From positions 62,001-126,000 of the forward strand of contig CAJTSB010000001.1 of the NCBI GenBank assembly GCA_910578825.1: a stretch of DNA of 64,000 nt, in the 5' to 3' direction. Positions 25,094-33,675 of the stretch are shown one piece after another. The stretch is from an uncultured Lachnospiraceae bacterium. GTDB taxonomy: Bacteria; Bacillota; Clostridia; Lachnospirales; Lachnospiraceae. A program made the position numbers and the translations under genes. Positions within the stretch are counted from its first letter, which is position 1. Each line of letters opens with the position of its first letter. A model generated the notes under the pieces. The model did no database searches. It was not told the DNA's origin and saw only the letters and a program-made list of their open reading frames with translations.

Positions 25094-25822
25094 ATGAAAA
25101 AAAGGAATTTAAAAGGAATCGTAGCAGGAGTTTTAGCATTAAGCATGATGGTGTCTGCACCGACTATGGCGTTTGCTCAGGAGAGCGGAGATGCAGGCAT
25201 TGCATCTTACACAGCAACAATGGCTGCAAAGAAACCGGCGGGCGATAAGGTTACAAAACCGAAGGCACAGGAAGTTGGCAAGGTGACCTGTACATCTGCA
25301 GGAAAGGTAAATATTTCCTTTAAGCAGAAAGTAACTTACACTGACGCCCTCAAGGCAGTGATTAAAGATGAAACTGGAAACGAGATTGCCTGCAAAATCT
25401 CCAAAAAGAACAAGAGTCTGTTGACCGTTTCTGTTAGCGGACTGGTAAAAGGTCAGAAGTATACCTTGGAGATCGAGGGAATTCTTGGAAAAGATTCTGC
25501 AGAAGCAGTTGTTGTGAAAAAGGTATTTACAGCAAAAGGCATGAAGACACAGAGCAAGGTTGGCAAGGTAACCGTTCAGAGCAAGAAGTTTGTAGTGCTG
25601 AAAATGAAAGGCTCTGCTTATTACAAGGACGCTACGGTTGTCGTAAAAGATGGTGATGGTAAAGCCTGCGATGCAAAGATCGTTAAGAAGGCAAAAGGTA
25701 ATATTAAGGTCCAGATAAACGGCATGAAGAAAGGTCAGAAATACACAATCACCATCAACGGTGTTAAGACAAAGAAGGAAAAGAACTTTGGATCTATCAC
25801 AAAGACTGTTACCGTAAAATAA
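25094..25822 (+). CDS. Small secreted basic protein with two Ig-like repeats
   Basis: A 242-residue protein with a clear signal peptide (MKKRNLKGIVAGVLALSMMV, cleavage near AFAQ). Two repeats of about 85 residues follow, each running from GKVT through a K-rich centre to the motif KGQKYT(L/I)(E/T)I. It has no sorting signal, catalytic motif or recognised family. Extracellular and wall-associated through its positive charge is my inference. Its ribosome-binding site is sequestered by the inverted repeat at 25029-25090. The sigma/anti-sigma pair starts 52 bases downstream with no terminator between. Confidence 0.75.
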   Translation: MKKRNLKGIVAGVLALSMMVSAPTMAFAQESGDAGIASYTATMAAKKPAGDKVTKPKAQEVGKVTCTSAGKVNISFKQKVTYTDALKAVIKDETGNEIACKISKKNKSLLTVSVSGLVKGQKYTLEIEGILGKDSAEAVVVKKVFTAKGMKTQSKVGKVTVQSKKFVVLKMKGSAYYKDATVVVKDGDGKACDAKIVKKAKGNIKVQINGMKKGQKYTITINGVKTKKEKNFGSITKTVTVK

Positions 25823-25874
25823 AAGGCTGGCGTTAGAAAATTTCTAAACAGACATGGCTTGAAGGGGGTACCTG

Positions 25875-26429
25875 ATGCAAGAGGTCGCTGCCAAACGGAA
25901 AGTTTACATAGATAAAAAACTATTTGAACGAATATGTCAAGGCGATCAGGATGCGTTTAGAGAGCTGTATGAGTTATCATACAGCCCTCTGTATGCATTC
26001 CTGCTTTCCTATACTCTGAATGCAGAAGATGCAAAGGATTTATTACAGGATACATTTGTTCAGGTGCTCAATAATAGTCATTTATACCGTGAGCAAGGGA
26101 ATCCAATGGCATGGATGATGACAATTGCCAAGAACCTTTTTCTTATGAAATGCAGAAAAGAGCGTATGCAGGGTATAAATTACGAGGATGTGGAGTACCA
26201 GCTGGGATTTGACGATATGACGAATGTTGAAAACCGGATGGTGCTGGAGAAAATGTTTGAGGTTTTATCGCAGGAAGACAGGAATATTATCATTATGCAT
26301 GATGTGAGCGGTCTGAAACACAGGGAGATTGCTAATATGATGGATATGCCCCTGGGGACAGTAATTACACGATACAACAGGGGAATCCGTAAATTGCAAA
26401 AGGAATTTGCTGAGAGGCGGCCGACATGA
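25875..26429 (+). CDS. ECF-type RNA polymerase sigma factor
   Basis: A 184-residue sigma-70 family protein with region 2 (FRELYELSYSPLYAFLLSYT...DAKDLLQDTFVQVL) and region 4 (LSQEDRNIIIMHDVSGLKHREIANMMDMPLGTV) and no region 3, which defines the ECF group. GAAGGGGG precedes ATG 25875. The stop overlaps the anti-sigma start (ATGA), so the two are co-translated. Target promoters are unknown; neighbouring secreted-protein genes are candidates only by position. Confidence 0.92.
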   Translation: MQEVAAKRKVYIDKKLFERICQGDQDAFRELYELSYSPLYAFLLSYTLNAEDAKDLLQDTFVQVLNNSHLYREQGNPMAWMMTIAKNLFLMKCRKERMQGINYEDVEYQLGFDDMTNVENRMVLEKMFEVLSQEDRNIIIMHDVSGLKHREIANMMDMPLGTVITRYNRGIRKLQKEFAERRPT

Positions 26430-27847
26430 ATAAAAAAGAGTTAAAAAACAAAATGCAGAGCGGATTTTTGGAAACGGCTCCAGACGTATACGAGTCGGTG
26501 CTAAAAGCTGCTGGAAATAGCAGAATACAGCCCCCCAATACACAGTTTCAGGAAAGCAGGAAATTCTCAGATGGTATGGTGGAGGAAAACGCCCGGAAAA
26601 AACTACAAGGCGCTTGCAAGGGCAGATTGGTCCAGGGAAAATTTTCTAAATATGCATTATCTGCCTGTGCAGGGTTTGCGTTGTTCTTTATGTGCTTGTT
26701 TGGCGTTCTTCAGACAAATCAAGACAATATCTGTGTCGTAATGGATATCAATCCCAGCATACAGATTGTTATGAACAAATCCTGTCAGGTGAAGAAAATG
26801 AAGGGTCTGAATCAGGATGGTAAGGATGTCATAAAAAAGCTGGAATGGAGGAAGGGATATTCTCTTTTAGATACAGTGGATGTGTTGCTGGAACAGGTTA
26901 CAGAGGATTCTTATCTGCACGAGGGAGGCGGAATACTGGTTACAGTTTCCGCATCGGACACAAAACTGTATCATGGTCTGGAAGAAGAATTGGGAGTGAA
27001 GATAGACGGAAAACTGGAAGAACTGGGAGTCAGGGATGTAACGACGGCATTTCGTTGTACGAATGGCAGTTCTGCGGATGAGGGTAGGAAACTTCTGGAG
27101 GCGGAACTTGTAGAAAAGTATGGGGTAAATAAGGAAAAGCTACGCCAGATGTCCATATCAGAATTGATTCAGTATTGTCAGAGTCATACATCCATGAAAC
27201 TGAAACTTTCCCCGGTGTCTGAGAAAAAACAGGCTCCGTCCAAGCCAATGGAGAAGAAAGACACGAAGAAAAAGAAAGCCCCGGAATCTGATATAGAAAA
27301 AACAAATAAAGACAACAAAAACAAAGCAGACACAAACGCCATGGATGGCGCAGAGAAACCGGACGAGAAAAAAACAGATCATAAAGATCCTGAACAGAAA
27401 AAGAGTTCCGGACAGGACGTGCCTGCGCAAAGCAATGACAGGAATTCGGGAAATGGGAATGCTGTACAGCCGGAACAGAATCCGGTACAACCGACACAAC
27501 CCGAAACACCTTCCCAGCCGGAGCCCCAACCACAGCCGGAAACTCCACCGCAACAGGATGGGGGCGGGACAGAGCAAAATCCTGGTACACAAGACAATAA
27601 CAGTAATAATCAGGACAGCGAAGATCCCGGCGGAAATAGCGGAAATAGCGGAAATAACGGGAACAACGGAAATAAAGATAATAACAGCAATAACGGCAAC
27701 AACGGAAACGTTGAAAACAAAGACAATAACAACAATAAAGATAACAATAATAAAGATACAAACAACAGGGATAACGAAAATAAGGATCATAACAACAAGG
27801 ATAACGACAACAGGGATAACAATAATAAAAATAACGGCAACAAATGA
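26426..27847 (+). CDS. RsgI-like transmembrane anti-sigma factor with disordered tail
   Basis: A 473-residue protein: cytoplasmic N terminus (1-75), one membrane helix (about 76-96, YALSACAGFALFFMCLFGVLQ), then an RsgI-type middle domain opening ICVVMDINPSIQIVMN. In RsgI proteins the Asn-Pro bond at this position (here N109-P110) is reported to be an autoproteolysis site. The last 200 residues are low-complexity: Lys/Asp-rich, then PEPQPQPE, then Asn/Asp/Lys repeats, with no carbohydrate-binding domain. It presumably holds the upstream ECF factor inactive until an envelope signal arrives. The pairing with an ECF rather than SigI-type factor is notable. Confidence 0.82.
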   Translation: MNKKELKNKMQSGFLETAPDVYESVLKAAGNSRIQPPNTQFQESRKFSDGMVEENARKKLQGACKGRLVQGKFSKYALSACAGFALFFMCLFGVLQTNQDNICVVMDINPSIQIVMNKSCQVKKMKGLNQDGKDVIKKLEWRKGYSLLDTVDVLLEQVTEDSYLHEGGGILVTVSASDTKLYHGLEEELGVKIDGKLEELGVRDVTTAFRCTNGSSADEGRKLLEAELVEKYGVNKEKLRQMSISELIQYCQSHTSMKLKLSPVSEKKQAPSKPMEKKDTKKKKAPESDIEKTNKDNKNKADTNAMDGAEKPDEKKTDHKDPEQKKSSGQDVPAQSNDRNSGNGNAVQPEQNPVQPTQPETPSQPEPQPQPETPPQQDGGGTEQNPGTQDNNSNNQDSEDPGGNSGNSGNNGNNGNKDNNSNNGNNGNVENKDNNNNKDNNNKDTNNRDNENKDHNNKDNDNRDNNNKNNGNK

Positions 27848-27854
27848 TAATTCT

Positions 27855-27895
27855 ACAATCAGGGAGCGGTTCAAACAGAACCGCTCCCTGATTGT
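27855..27895. terminator. Bidirectional hairpin between convergent genes
   Basis: A perfect 17-base-pair stem (27855-27871 with 27879-27895) with a 7-base loop lies between the plus-strand anti-sigma gene and the minus-strand hydrolase gene. T runs are weak on both sides, but position and stability support shared termination. Confidence 0.8.
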
Positions 27896-27932
27896 TGGCT
27901 TATGTATGAAAATAATGTCTGATATTGCTGTA

Positions 27933-30149
27933 TTATTTGACCGGACGTGCAACCATCACGAGATTTCCTTCCGGGAAATAGGGACGCAAGGGTTTTTCCA
28001 GTCGGTAGCCACCGCCATAGTACATCGAAACATGGTAAATATTTTTGTATCGTCCGTTCGAATATGGCGCCTGGAAGAACAACAGGTCGCCCGGGCGCAG
28101 CTTGGAGACATTGACGCCGCGATAGGAAATAACCTTTCCGGTACGCTCCATATATGACGCCATAGCAGCAGCCGTTGGCGCCCAGGAGGAAATTCCGCCT
28201 AAGAGGCGGGTGTCACAGCCGTAAGAGCGAAATACCAGAGAACTGCAATCGTAATAGCCTGTGGTCATCCGCCTTGCCTGGCTGTAAGAAGAGCTGTACA
28301 TAATGCCGTATCCGGTTTTGCAGGCGTCAATTGCGCGCTGGGGAGCAACGTTCACTTCAAAGGTAAACCGATTGCCATCCGCCGTTATGCTGATTTTGGC
28401 AGTGCCATATTTGTGGGCTGTGATAACGCCGGATTTGCTTACCGTAGCCACAGAAGATTTTTTGGATCTATATGTAATCCTGCTCTGTGAAGATACGCCG
28501 GACAGCTTAATTTTAGAAGTCCCTTTTGGAGCAAGAGCGACAAAGGAGGACTTCAGTTTCGGATTGGTAACAACTACCGTATGTTTGAAAGTCTTTCCAT
28601 CTGCCTTGATAGTCAGCGTGGTTTTTCCGGTTTTACTGCCGGCTGATATGGTGCCGTCGGCACTGACGGATGCCAGGGATTTCTTCTTCAGTTTCCATGT
28701 GACGTCGCTGAAAGTGGTAAGTCCGCTTATGGAAACTTTCTGGGAATGCCCTACCGATACAACGGTGTGTTTGGACTTTAATTTCGGCTGGGAAACCTTT
28801 AAGTGGGTAATATATTGTTTTGCCGTGCCATCGGAATAGCTGACAGTTGCAGTAATATTCGCGGAGCCATATTTTTTGCCGGTTACTTTCCCTGTCTGCG
28901 GGTCAATGACTGCGACCCTGGGGTTGGAGGAGCTCCAGGTTGTACCGGTAATAACTGCGTCCGGTTTATTGACGTGCTTTAATGTCAAGGTTTCCTTTAC
29001 GCCCCGGGCGATGGACGTTTCCTGCTGTATAATGCCACAGTCGATGACGATGATGTTGCAGGTTTGCTTACAGTTTACATACTGTCCGTCTTTGTACAGA
29101 GAGTAAGATGCAGTCAATATGGTTTCTCCGGTGCGGCGTGCCTTCACCTTGCAGATATTTCCTTTGGTAGAGATGTCTGCGACAGACGGGTCGTCTATTT
29201 CATAGGAAACGTTGTCGTAAGCAGAAATGTTGGACATATAGATGTTTGCACTGCCACCCTCCATCAGCGTCTGAGAGGAACGGTTAAGCTTGTATTTGTT
29301 TTTCAGTACCGTTACCTTGCAGGAAGTCTTTGCTCCGGGCACGGACGCCGTAATCGTGGCGGAACCCGGACGGATGCCCGTGATGATTCCGTCTTTGGAT
29401 ACACGCGCCACCCTTGCGTTGGAAGAGCGGCAGGAAAGCCTGGAAAACGGATGTGCTTTGGCATCCAGGTCGTAATTGCTGTTTGCAAAAATGTAAACTT
29501 TCTTTGTATCCAATTTGACGGATGGTTTTTTGACGGTTACTTTACATTTTTGTTTCAGTCCGTGGCAGGATGCCGTAATCGTAGCCGTACCTGTTTTTTT
29601 GGGCGTGAGTTTTCCTTTGTTATCGACCGTTACAATTTTCTGGTTCGAAGATTTCCAGTTAATCGTTCCGCTGGGAGCGACGGACGCTGTTAAAATTTCC
29701 GTAGATTTCAGATAGATCGTTTTTTTGGCCTGCAATTTCAGGCTGGGGGCCAATACAGATATCTGGCAGGTGGAAGATAGCGTGCAGGTTTTATCGTTTT
29801 GTTTCAGCACGGCAGAGACAGTAATTACGGCATTGCCCGTTTTATGTGCTTTGACCAGTCCCTGCGCAGATACGGAAACAATATCGGGACGACTGGATGT
29901 CCATGTGATTTGCGGCGGATTCTCTGTGTCATTATACCCGGAAATGGATGGCATAAGCTGCAATGTGCCGCCGACATAGAGACTGCCTGTAGAATGATTT
30001 AAGGTAAGGTTAAGATTTGTCTCGACCTGTGCAGATTCCTCTGCGACAGGGGTAGAAACAGAGGAAAACTGAGCTGCCTGGGAGACAAAAGGCGTCTCAA
30101 GCATCAGCAGGCAGCCCAGAAGGAAAGGAATGAATTTTTTGCTTTTCAT
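27933..30149 (-). CDS. Secreted NlpC/P60 cell-wall hydrolase with Ig-like repeats
   Basis: A 738-residue protein with a signal peptide (MKSKKFIPFLLGCLLMLETP), about seven Big_2-like domains with the W(K/T)SS(N/R)...V motif, and a C-terminal NlpC/P60 domain (about 606-738). The catalytic Cys is C635 in YYDCSSLVF and the His is H706 in HVSMYYGGG. Such enzymes usually cut D-gamma-Glu-diamino-acid bonds in peptidoglycan. ATG 30149 follows AGGAGG; the longer frame to 30188 does not. No anchor motif is present, so the Ig repeats probably bind the wall. Promoter: 30197-30225. Confidence 0.9.
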   Translation of the reverse strand: MKSKKFIPFLLGCLLMLETPFVSQAAQFSSVSTPVAEESAQVETNLNLTLNHSTGSLYVGGTLQLMPSISGYNDTENPPQITWTSSRPDIVSVSAQGLVKAHKTGNAVITVSAVLKQNDKTCTLSSTCQISVLAPSLKLQAKKTIYLKSTEILTASVAPSGTINWKSSNQKIVTVDNKGKLTPKKTGTATITASCHGLKQKCKVTVKKPSVKLDTKKVYIFANSNYDLDAKAHPFSRLSCRSSNARVARVSKDGIITGIRPGSATITASVPGAKTSCKVTVLKNKYKLNRSSQTLMEGGSANIYMSNISAYDNVSYEIDDPSVADISTKGNICKVKARRTGETILTASYSLYKDGQYVNCKQTCNIIVIDCGIIQQETSIARGVKETLTLKHVNKPDAVITGTTWSSSNPRVAVIDPQTGKVTGKKYGSANITATVSYSDGTAKQYITHLKVSQPKLKSKHTVVSVGHSQKVSISGLTTFSDVTWKLKKKSLASVSADGTISAGSKTGKTTLTIKADGKTFKHTVVVTNPKLKSSFVALAPKGTSKIKLSGVSSQSRITYRSKKSSVATVSKSGVITAHKYGTAKISITADGNRFTFEVNVAPQRAIDACKTGYGIMYSSSYSQARRMTTGYYDCSSLVFRSYGCDTRLLGGISSWAPTAAAMASYMERTGKVISYRGVNVSKLRPGDLLFFQAPYSNGRYKNIYHVSMYYGGGYRLEKPLRPYFPEGNLVMVARPVK

Positions 30150-30196
30150 TTGTATATGCCTCCTATGTAAAATAAAACAAATGTACAATATATACT

Positions 30197-30225
30197 ATGA
30201 TAATCTCTTTGCAGGGCAGATTCAA
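30197..30225 (-). promoter_or_regulatory. Candidate sigma-A promoter of the NlpC/P60 gene
   Basis: Read on the minus strand: TTGAAT (30225-30220), 17 bases, TATCAT (30202-30197), about 48 bases before the start codon. Confidence 0.6.
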
Positions 30226-30286
30226 GAGGCGATTAAGGATTTGGAAAATTTTTAACAAATTATTTACAGAAAGTAATAATTTGAAC

Positions 30287-30315
30287 TTGCTTTTTGGGGA
30301 GGATAATAATATAAT
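30287..30315 (+). promoter_or_regulatory. Sigma-A promoter of nrdDG
   Basis: TTGCTT (30287-30292), 17 bases, TATAAT (30310-30315). The first NrdR box begins 4 bases after the -10, so bound repressor would cover the transcription start. Confidence 0.85.
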
Positions 30316-30318
30316 GGA

Positions 30319-30334
30319 TAGGCATATATAGTGG
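30319..30334 (+). promoter_or_regulatory. NrdR box 1 upstream of nrdD
   Basis: TAGGCATATATAGTGG matches the 3' part of the NrdR consensus (ATATATwGTGT) at 10 of 11 positions. It starts exactly 32 bases before box 2, the three-helical-turn spacing known for NrdR. Confidence 0.65.
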
Positions 30335-30350
30335 AAGGGGTATGAAAAGT

Positions 30351-30366
30351 ACACTATATTTAGTAA
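30351..30366 (+). promoter_or_regulatory. NrdR box 2 upstream of nrdD
   Basis: ACACTATATTTAGTAA matches the NrdR consensus ACACwATATATwGTGT at 13 of 16 positions. A weaker third match lies at 30371-30386. Confidence 0.7.
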
Positions 30367-30404
30367 AAAAGACAGATATATGTTGTTTTGGAGGAGACAT
30401 TTTA

Positions 30405-32567
30405 ATGAAGATTATCAAGAGAAGCGGCAAAGAGACAGGATTTGATAAGAGCAAAATTGTAGACGCGGTTGCCAAGGCAAATCAGGAGGTGGCGGAGAGC
30501 GACAGACTGACGGAGGAACAGATTGAGCAGATTGCAGGGCATATAACGGACATCTGTGCATCCATGGATCGGATTTACAATGTGGAAGAGATTCAGGATA
30601 TGGTTGAAAATGAGATTATGGCGTGCAAGGCTTATGAAGTTGCAAGGAAATATATTACCTACCGTTACAAACGCGCCCTGGTACGCAAATCCAATTCAAC
30701 AGATGAACAGATTTTAAGTCTGATAGAATGCGATAATGAGGAAATCAAACAGGAGAATTCGAATAAGAATCCGATTGTGAACAGTGTACAGAGGGATTAT
30801 ATGGCAGGTGAGGTCAGCAAGGACATTACGAAACGGTTTTTGCTGCCTGAGCATATTGTCCGCGCGCATGAGGAAGGCAGGATTCATTTTCATGATTCCG
30901 ATTATTTTGCGCAGCATATGCACAATTGCTGTCTGGTAAATCTGGAAGATATGCTGCAGAACGGAACAGTTATCAGTGAGACGATGATTGAACGCCCGAA
31001 AAGTTTTTCGACGGCATGTAATGTGGCGACACAGGCGATTGCTCAGATTGCCAGCTCCCAGTATGGCGGACAGAGCATTACACTGTCCCATCTGGCGCCT
31101 TTTGTTGAGGTAAGCCGACAGAAATTAAGAAAAATTGTTCGCCGGGAATTTATGGCGGCAGGGTTGCCTCTTGTAGAAGATAAAGTGAATGAGGTTGCAG
31201 AGATGCGCGTAAAGGAGGAAATCCGCCGCGGGGTTCAGATGATTCAATATCAGGTGATTACACTGATGACGACAAACGGGCAGGCGCCTTTTGTTACCGT
31301 TTTCATGTATTTGAATGAAGTGGAAGAGGGACGGCTCAGAGATGATCTGGCAATGGTAATCAAGGAAATGTTGTTACAGCGGATGCAGGGCGTCAAAAAC
31401 GAAAAGGGCGTCTATATTACGCCGGCATTTCCAAAGTTGATTTATGTGCTTGAAGAAGATAATATTCGCGAGGGCAGTCGTTACTACAGCCTGACAAGGC
31501 TTGCAGCAAAATGCACGGCAAAACGTATGGTGCCGGATTATATTTCCGAGAAGGTCATGAAACGTGATAAGCAGGGCTATTGTTATCCCTGTATGGGTTG
31601 TCGTTCCTTTTTGACAGTATATCATGATGAGGAGAACCAACCCAAATTTTACGGCAGATTCAACCAGGGCGTTGTCACGTTAAATTTGGTAGACATTGCC
31701 TGTTCTTCCGGAAAAGACAGGGACAAGTTCTGGCGTATTTTTGATGAAAGACTGGAGCTGTGTTATGAGGCGTTGATGCTTCGCCATAAGCGTCTGAAAG
31801 GAACGCCTTCGGATGTTGCGCCGATTCTGTGGCAATATGGCGCGCTGGCGCGGTTGAAAAAGGGAGAAACCATCGACAAACTCCTTTACAATGGCTATTC
31901 TACGATTTCTCTGGGTTATGCGGGGCTTTGCGAATGTATCAGGTATATGACTGGCAAATCTCATACGGATCCAAATGCGATGCCGTTCGCCTTGAAGGTT
32001 ATGGAACACATGAATGCAGCTTGTAAACGCTGGAGGGAACAAACGAAGATTGATTTCAGCCTGTATGGTACGCCGCTGGAGTCTACCACCTATAAATTTG
32101 CCAAATGTCTGCGGCGTCAGTTTGGCTTGATTGAGGGCGTTACAGATAAGAATTATATAACCAACAGTTACCATATTCATGTAACCGAAGAAATTGATGC
32201 GTTCAGCAAACTGACCTTTGAATCGCAGTTTCAGAAATTGTCGCCAGGCGGCGCGGTAAGTTATGTGGAGGTACCGAATATGCAGGGGAATATCGATGCG
32301 GTACTTACCGTTATGCAACATATTTATGAGAACATTATGTACGGAGAACTCAATACAAAGAGTGATTTCTGCCAGGTATGCGGATATGAGGGAGAGATTA
32401 AGATTGTATCTGACAAGGACGGAAAACTGGTATGGGAATGTCCGAACTGCAAGAACCGTGAGCAGGATAAGATGAATGTGGCCCGCAGGACCTGCGGTTA
32501 TATCGGCACGCAGTTCTGGAATCAGGGAAGGACGCAGGAGATTCAGGAAAGGGTGATGCATCTGTAA
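30405..32567 (+). CDS. nrdD: Anaerobic ribonucleoside-triphosphate reductase
   Basis: A 720-residue class III reductase that makes dNTPs without oxygen. An ATP-cone (about 1-95, IIKRSGKETGFDKSKIVDAV) gives allosteric control; the barrel follows; the C-terminal zinc site is CQVCGYEG...CPNCKNRE; and the glycyl radical loop is RRTCGYIG (radical Gly near 698). ATG 30405 follows GGAGGAG; an earlier in-frame ATG at 30342 lies in the NrdR operator region. The stop overlaps the nrdG start (TAATG). Confidence 0.97.
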   Translation: MKIIKRSGKETGFDKSKIVDAVAKANQEVAESDRLTEEQIEQIAGHITDICASMDRIYNVEEIQDMVENEIMACKAYEVARKYITYRYKRALVRKSNSTDEQILSLIECDNEEIKQENSNKNPIVNSVQRDYMAGEVSKDITKRFLLPEHIVRAHEEGRIHFHDSDYFAQHMHNCCLVNLEDMLQNGTVISETMIERPKSFSTACNVATQAIAQIASSQYGGQSITLSHLAPFVEVSRQKLRKIVRREFMAAGLPLVEDKVNEVAEMRVKEEIRRGVQMIQYQVITLMTTNGQAPFVTVFMYLNEVEEGRLRDDLAMVIKEMLLQRMQGVKNEKGVYITPAFPKLIYVLEEDNIREGSRYYSLTRLAAKCTAKRMVPDYISEKVMKRDKQGYCYPCMGCRSFLTVYHDEENQPKFYGRFNQGVVTLNLVDIACSSGKDRDKFWRIFDERLELCYEALMLRHKRLKGTPSDVAPILWQYGALARLKKGETIDKLLYNGYSTISLGYAGLCECIRYMTGKSHTDPNAMPFALKVMEHMNAACKRWREQTKIDFSLYGTPLESTTYKFAKCLRRQFGLIEGVTDKNYITNSYHIHVTEEIDAFSKLTFESQFQKLSPGGAVSYVEVPNMQGNIDAVLTVMQHIYENIMYGELNTKSDFCQVCGYEGEIKIVSDKDGKLVWECPNCKNREQDKMNVARRTCGYIGTQFWNQGRTQEIQERVMHL

Positions 32568-33091
32568 TGAAATATGGGGAAATAAAGAAAATAGATATTG
32601 CAAACGGACCTGGTGTGCGTGTGTCCCTGTTCGTATCGGGCTGCACCCATCACTGTAAAGGCTGTTTTAACCCGGAGACATGGGATTTTGAGTACGGAAA
32701 TGTGTTTACGGAGGATACACAGGAGCAAATATTTGAGCTGCTTGCGCCCGACTATATTGCCGGTCTGACGGTACTTGGAGGAGAACCTTTTGAACCTGAC
32801 AACCAGCGTGCGCTGCTGCCGTTTCTAAAGGAGGAAAGGAAACGGTATCCGCAGAAAAATATCTGGTGCTACACCGGATACCTGCTGGACGAGGAGTTAT
32901 GGAAAGACAGTGCGGCGAGATGTGAGGCTACCGATGAGATGTTATCGTTTCTGGACGTTCTGGTAGACGGTGAATTTAAGCAGGAGGAAAAAGATATATC
33001 CCTGCGGTTTCGCGGCTCAAGGAACCAGAGGCTGATTGATGTTCCTGAGAGTCTGAAGCAGGGAAAGGTGTGTCTGTACAGGTTGAGATGA
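32567..33091 (+). CDS. nrdG: Anaerobic ribonucleotide reductase activating protein
   Basis: A 174-residue radical SAM enzyme with the cluster motif C26-x3-C30-x2-C33 (SGCTHHCKGCFN) and the GGEPF motif for SAM binding. It generates the glycyl radical on NrdD. It is translationally coupled to nrdD by TAATG overlap and lies under the same NrdR-controlled promoter. No terminator is evident in the 131 bases after it. Confidence 0.97.
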   Translation: MKYGEIKKIDIANGPGVRVSLFVSGCTHHCKGCFNPETWDFEYGNVFTEDTQEQIFELLAPDYIAGLTVLGGEPFEPDNQRALLPFLKEERKRYPQKNIWCYTGYLLDEELWKDSAARCEATDEMLSFLDVLVDGEFKQEEKDISLRFRGSRNQRLIDVPESLKQGKVCLYRLR

Positions 33092-33222
33092 CAATGCAAC
33101 ATATGCAATCTCTCAAGATGGATGAACGATTAATAGGAATTTAAGAAAAGAATAAGAAATAATTTGCAAAAGATGAAATATCTTGCAAACGGCAAGTGGT
33201 AATATAGAAAGAGGGAAGTAAA

Positions 33223-33621
33223 ATGGAATATTTGGAAACATATGAGAAACCGGAGTATCATAAGATTATGCGGGTGTCTTTGGCGTTGGATGGATGCCGC
33301 ATTCTGAAGGGACCACAGGACGAAAAACAGCTGATGGAATTTCTGGAAGATGATGTGCAGATTGGAAGATACCGTAAAATGCTGCAGCTTGTGGTACGTG
33401 AGAAGGTGGAGGAGAGCGCACAGGAGCGTGTTTTACAGTTTTTTTCGCCAGAAAATCTGAAGACGCAGTTTAAAAACAGAGAGACAAAGGTGACGTGTTC
33501 TTATTTCAGGAAAGTGGACGGACAACTGCGGCCGGTATCGGCAGCCGTATATCCGAGAAGTTTTGGGAAACAGGGAGAGCTGAAAGAATTTATGATATAT
33601 ATTTTCATGGAGAATGTTTAG
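33223..33621 (+). CDS. Hypothetical protein, 132 residues
   Basis: I do not recognise this family. The protein is soluble, with no signal peptide or membrane helix, and has an alpha/beta pattern with a notable segment YFRKVDGQLRPVSAAVYPRSF near the C terminus. GAGGGAAG precedes ATG 33223, so translation is likely. It stands between nrdG and an L,D-transpeptidase gene, with 54 bases to the latter and no terminator between, so they may share a transcript. Confidence 0.65.
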   Translation: MEYLETYEKPEYHKIMRVSLALDGCRILKGPQDEKQLMEFLEDDVQIGRYRKMLQLVVREKVEESAQERVLQFFSPENLKTQFKNRETKVTCSYFRKVDGQLRPVSAAVYPRSFGKQGELKEFMIYIFMENV

Positions 33622-33675
33622 TCACAGTGAGGTTTCATGTAGTTTAGAGCAGAAAAATAGAATTGAGGGATGCGT

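Noticed and set aside
27030..27952. Long minus-strand ORFs opposite the anti-sigma gene
   Set aside because: They are products of the Asn/Lys/Asp-rich low-complexity codons on the plus strand and have no ribosome-binding site; the 17-base-pair terminator lies inside them.
29064..29693. 209-codon plus-strand ORF opposite the NlpC/P60 gene
   Set aside because: No ribosome-binding site and no family resemblance; the minus-strand Ig-repeat coding explains it.
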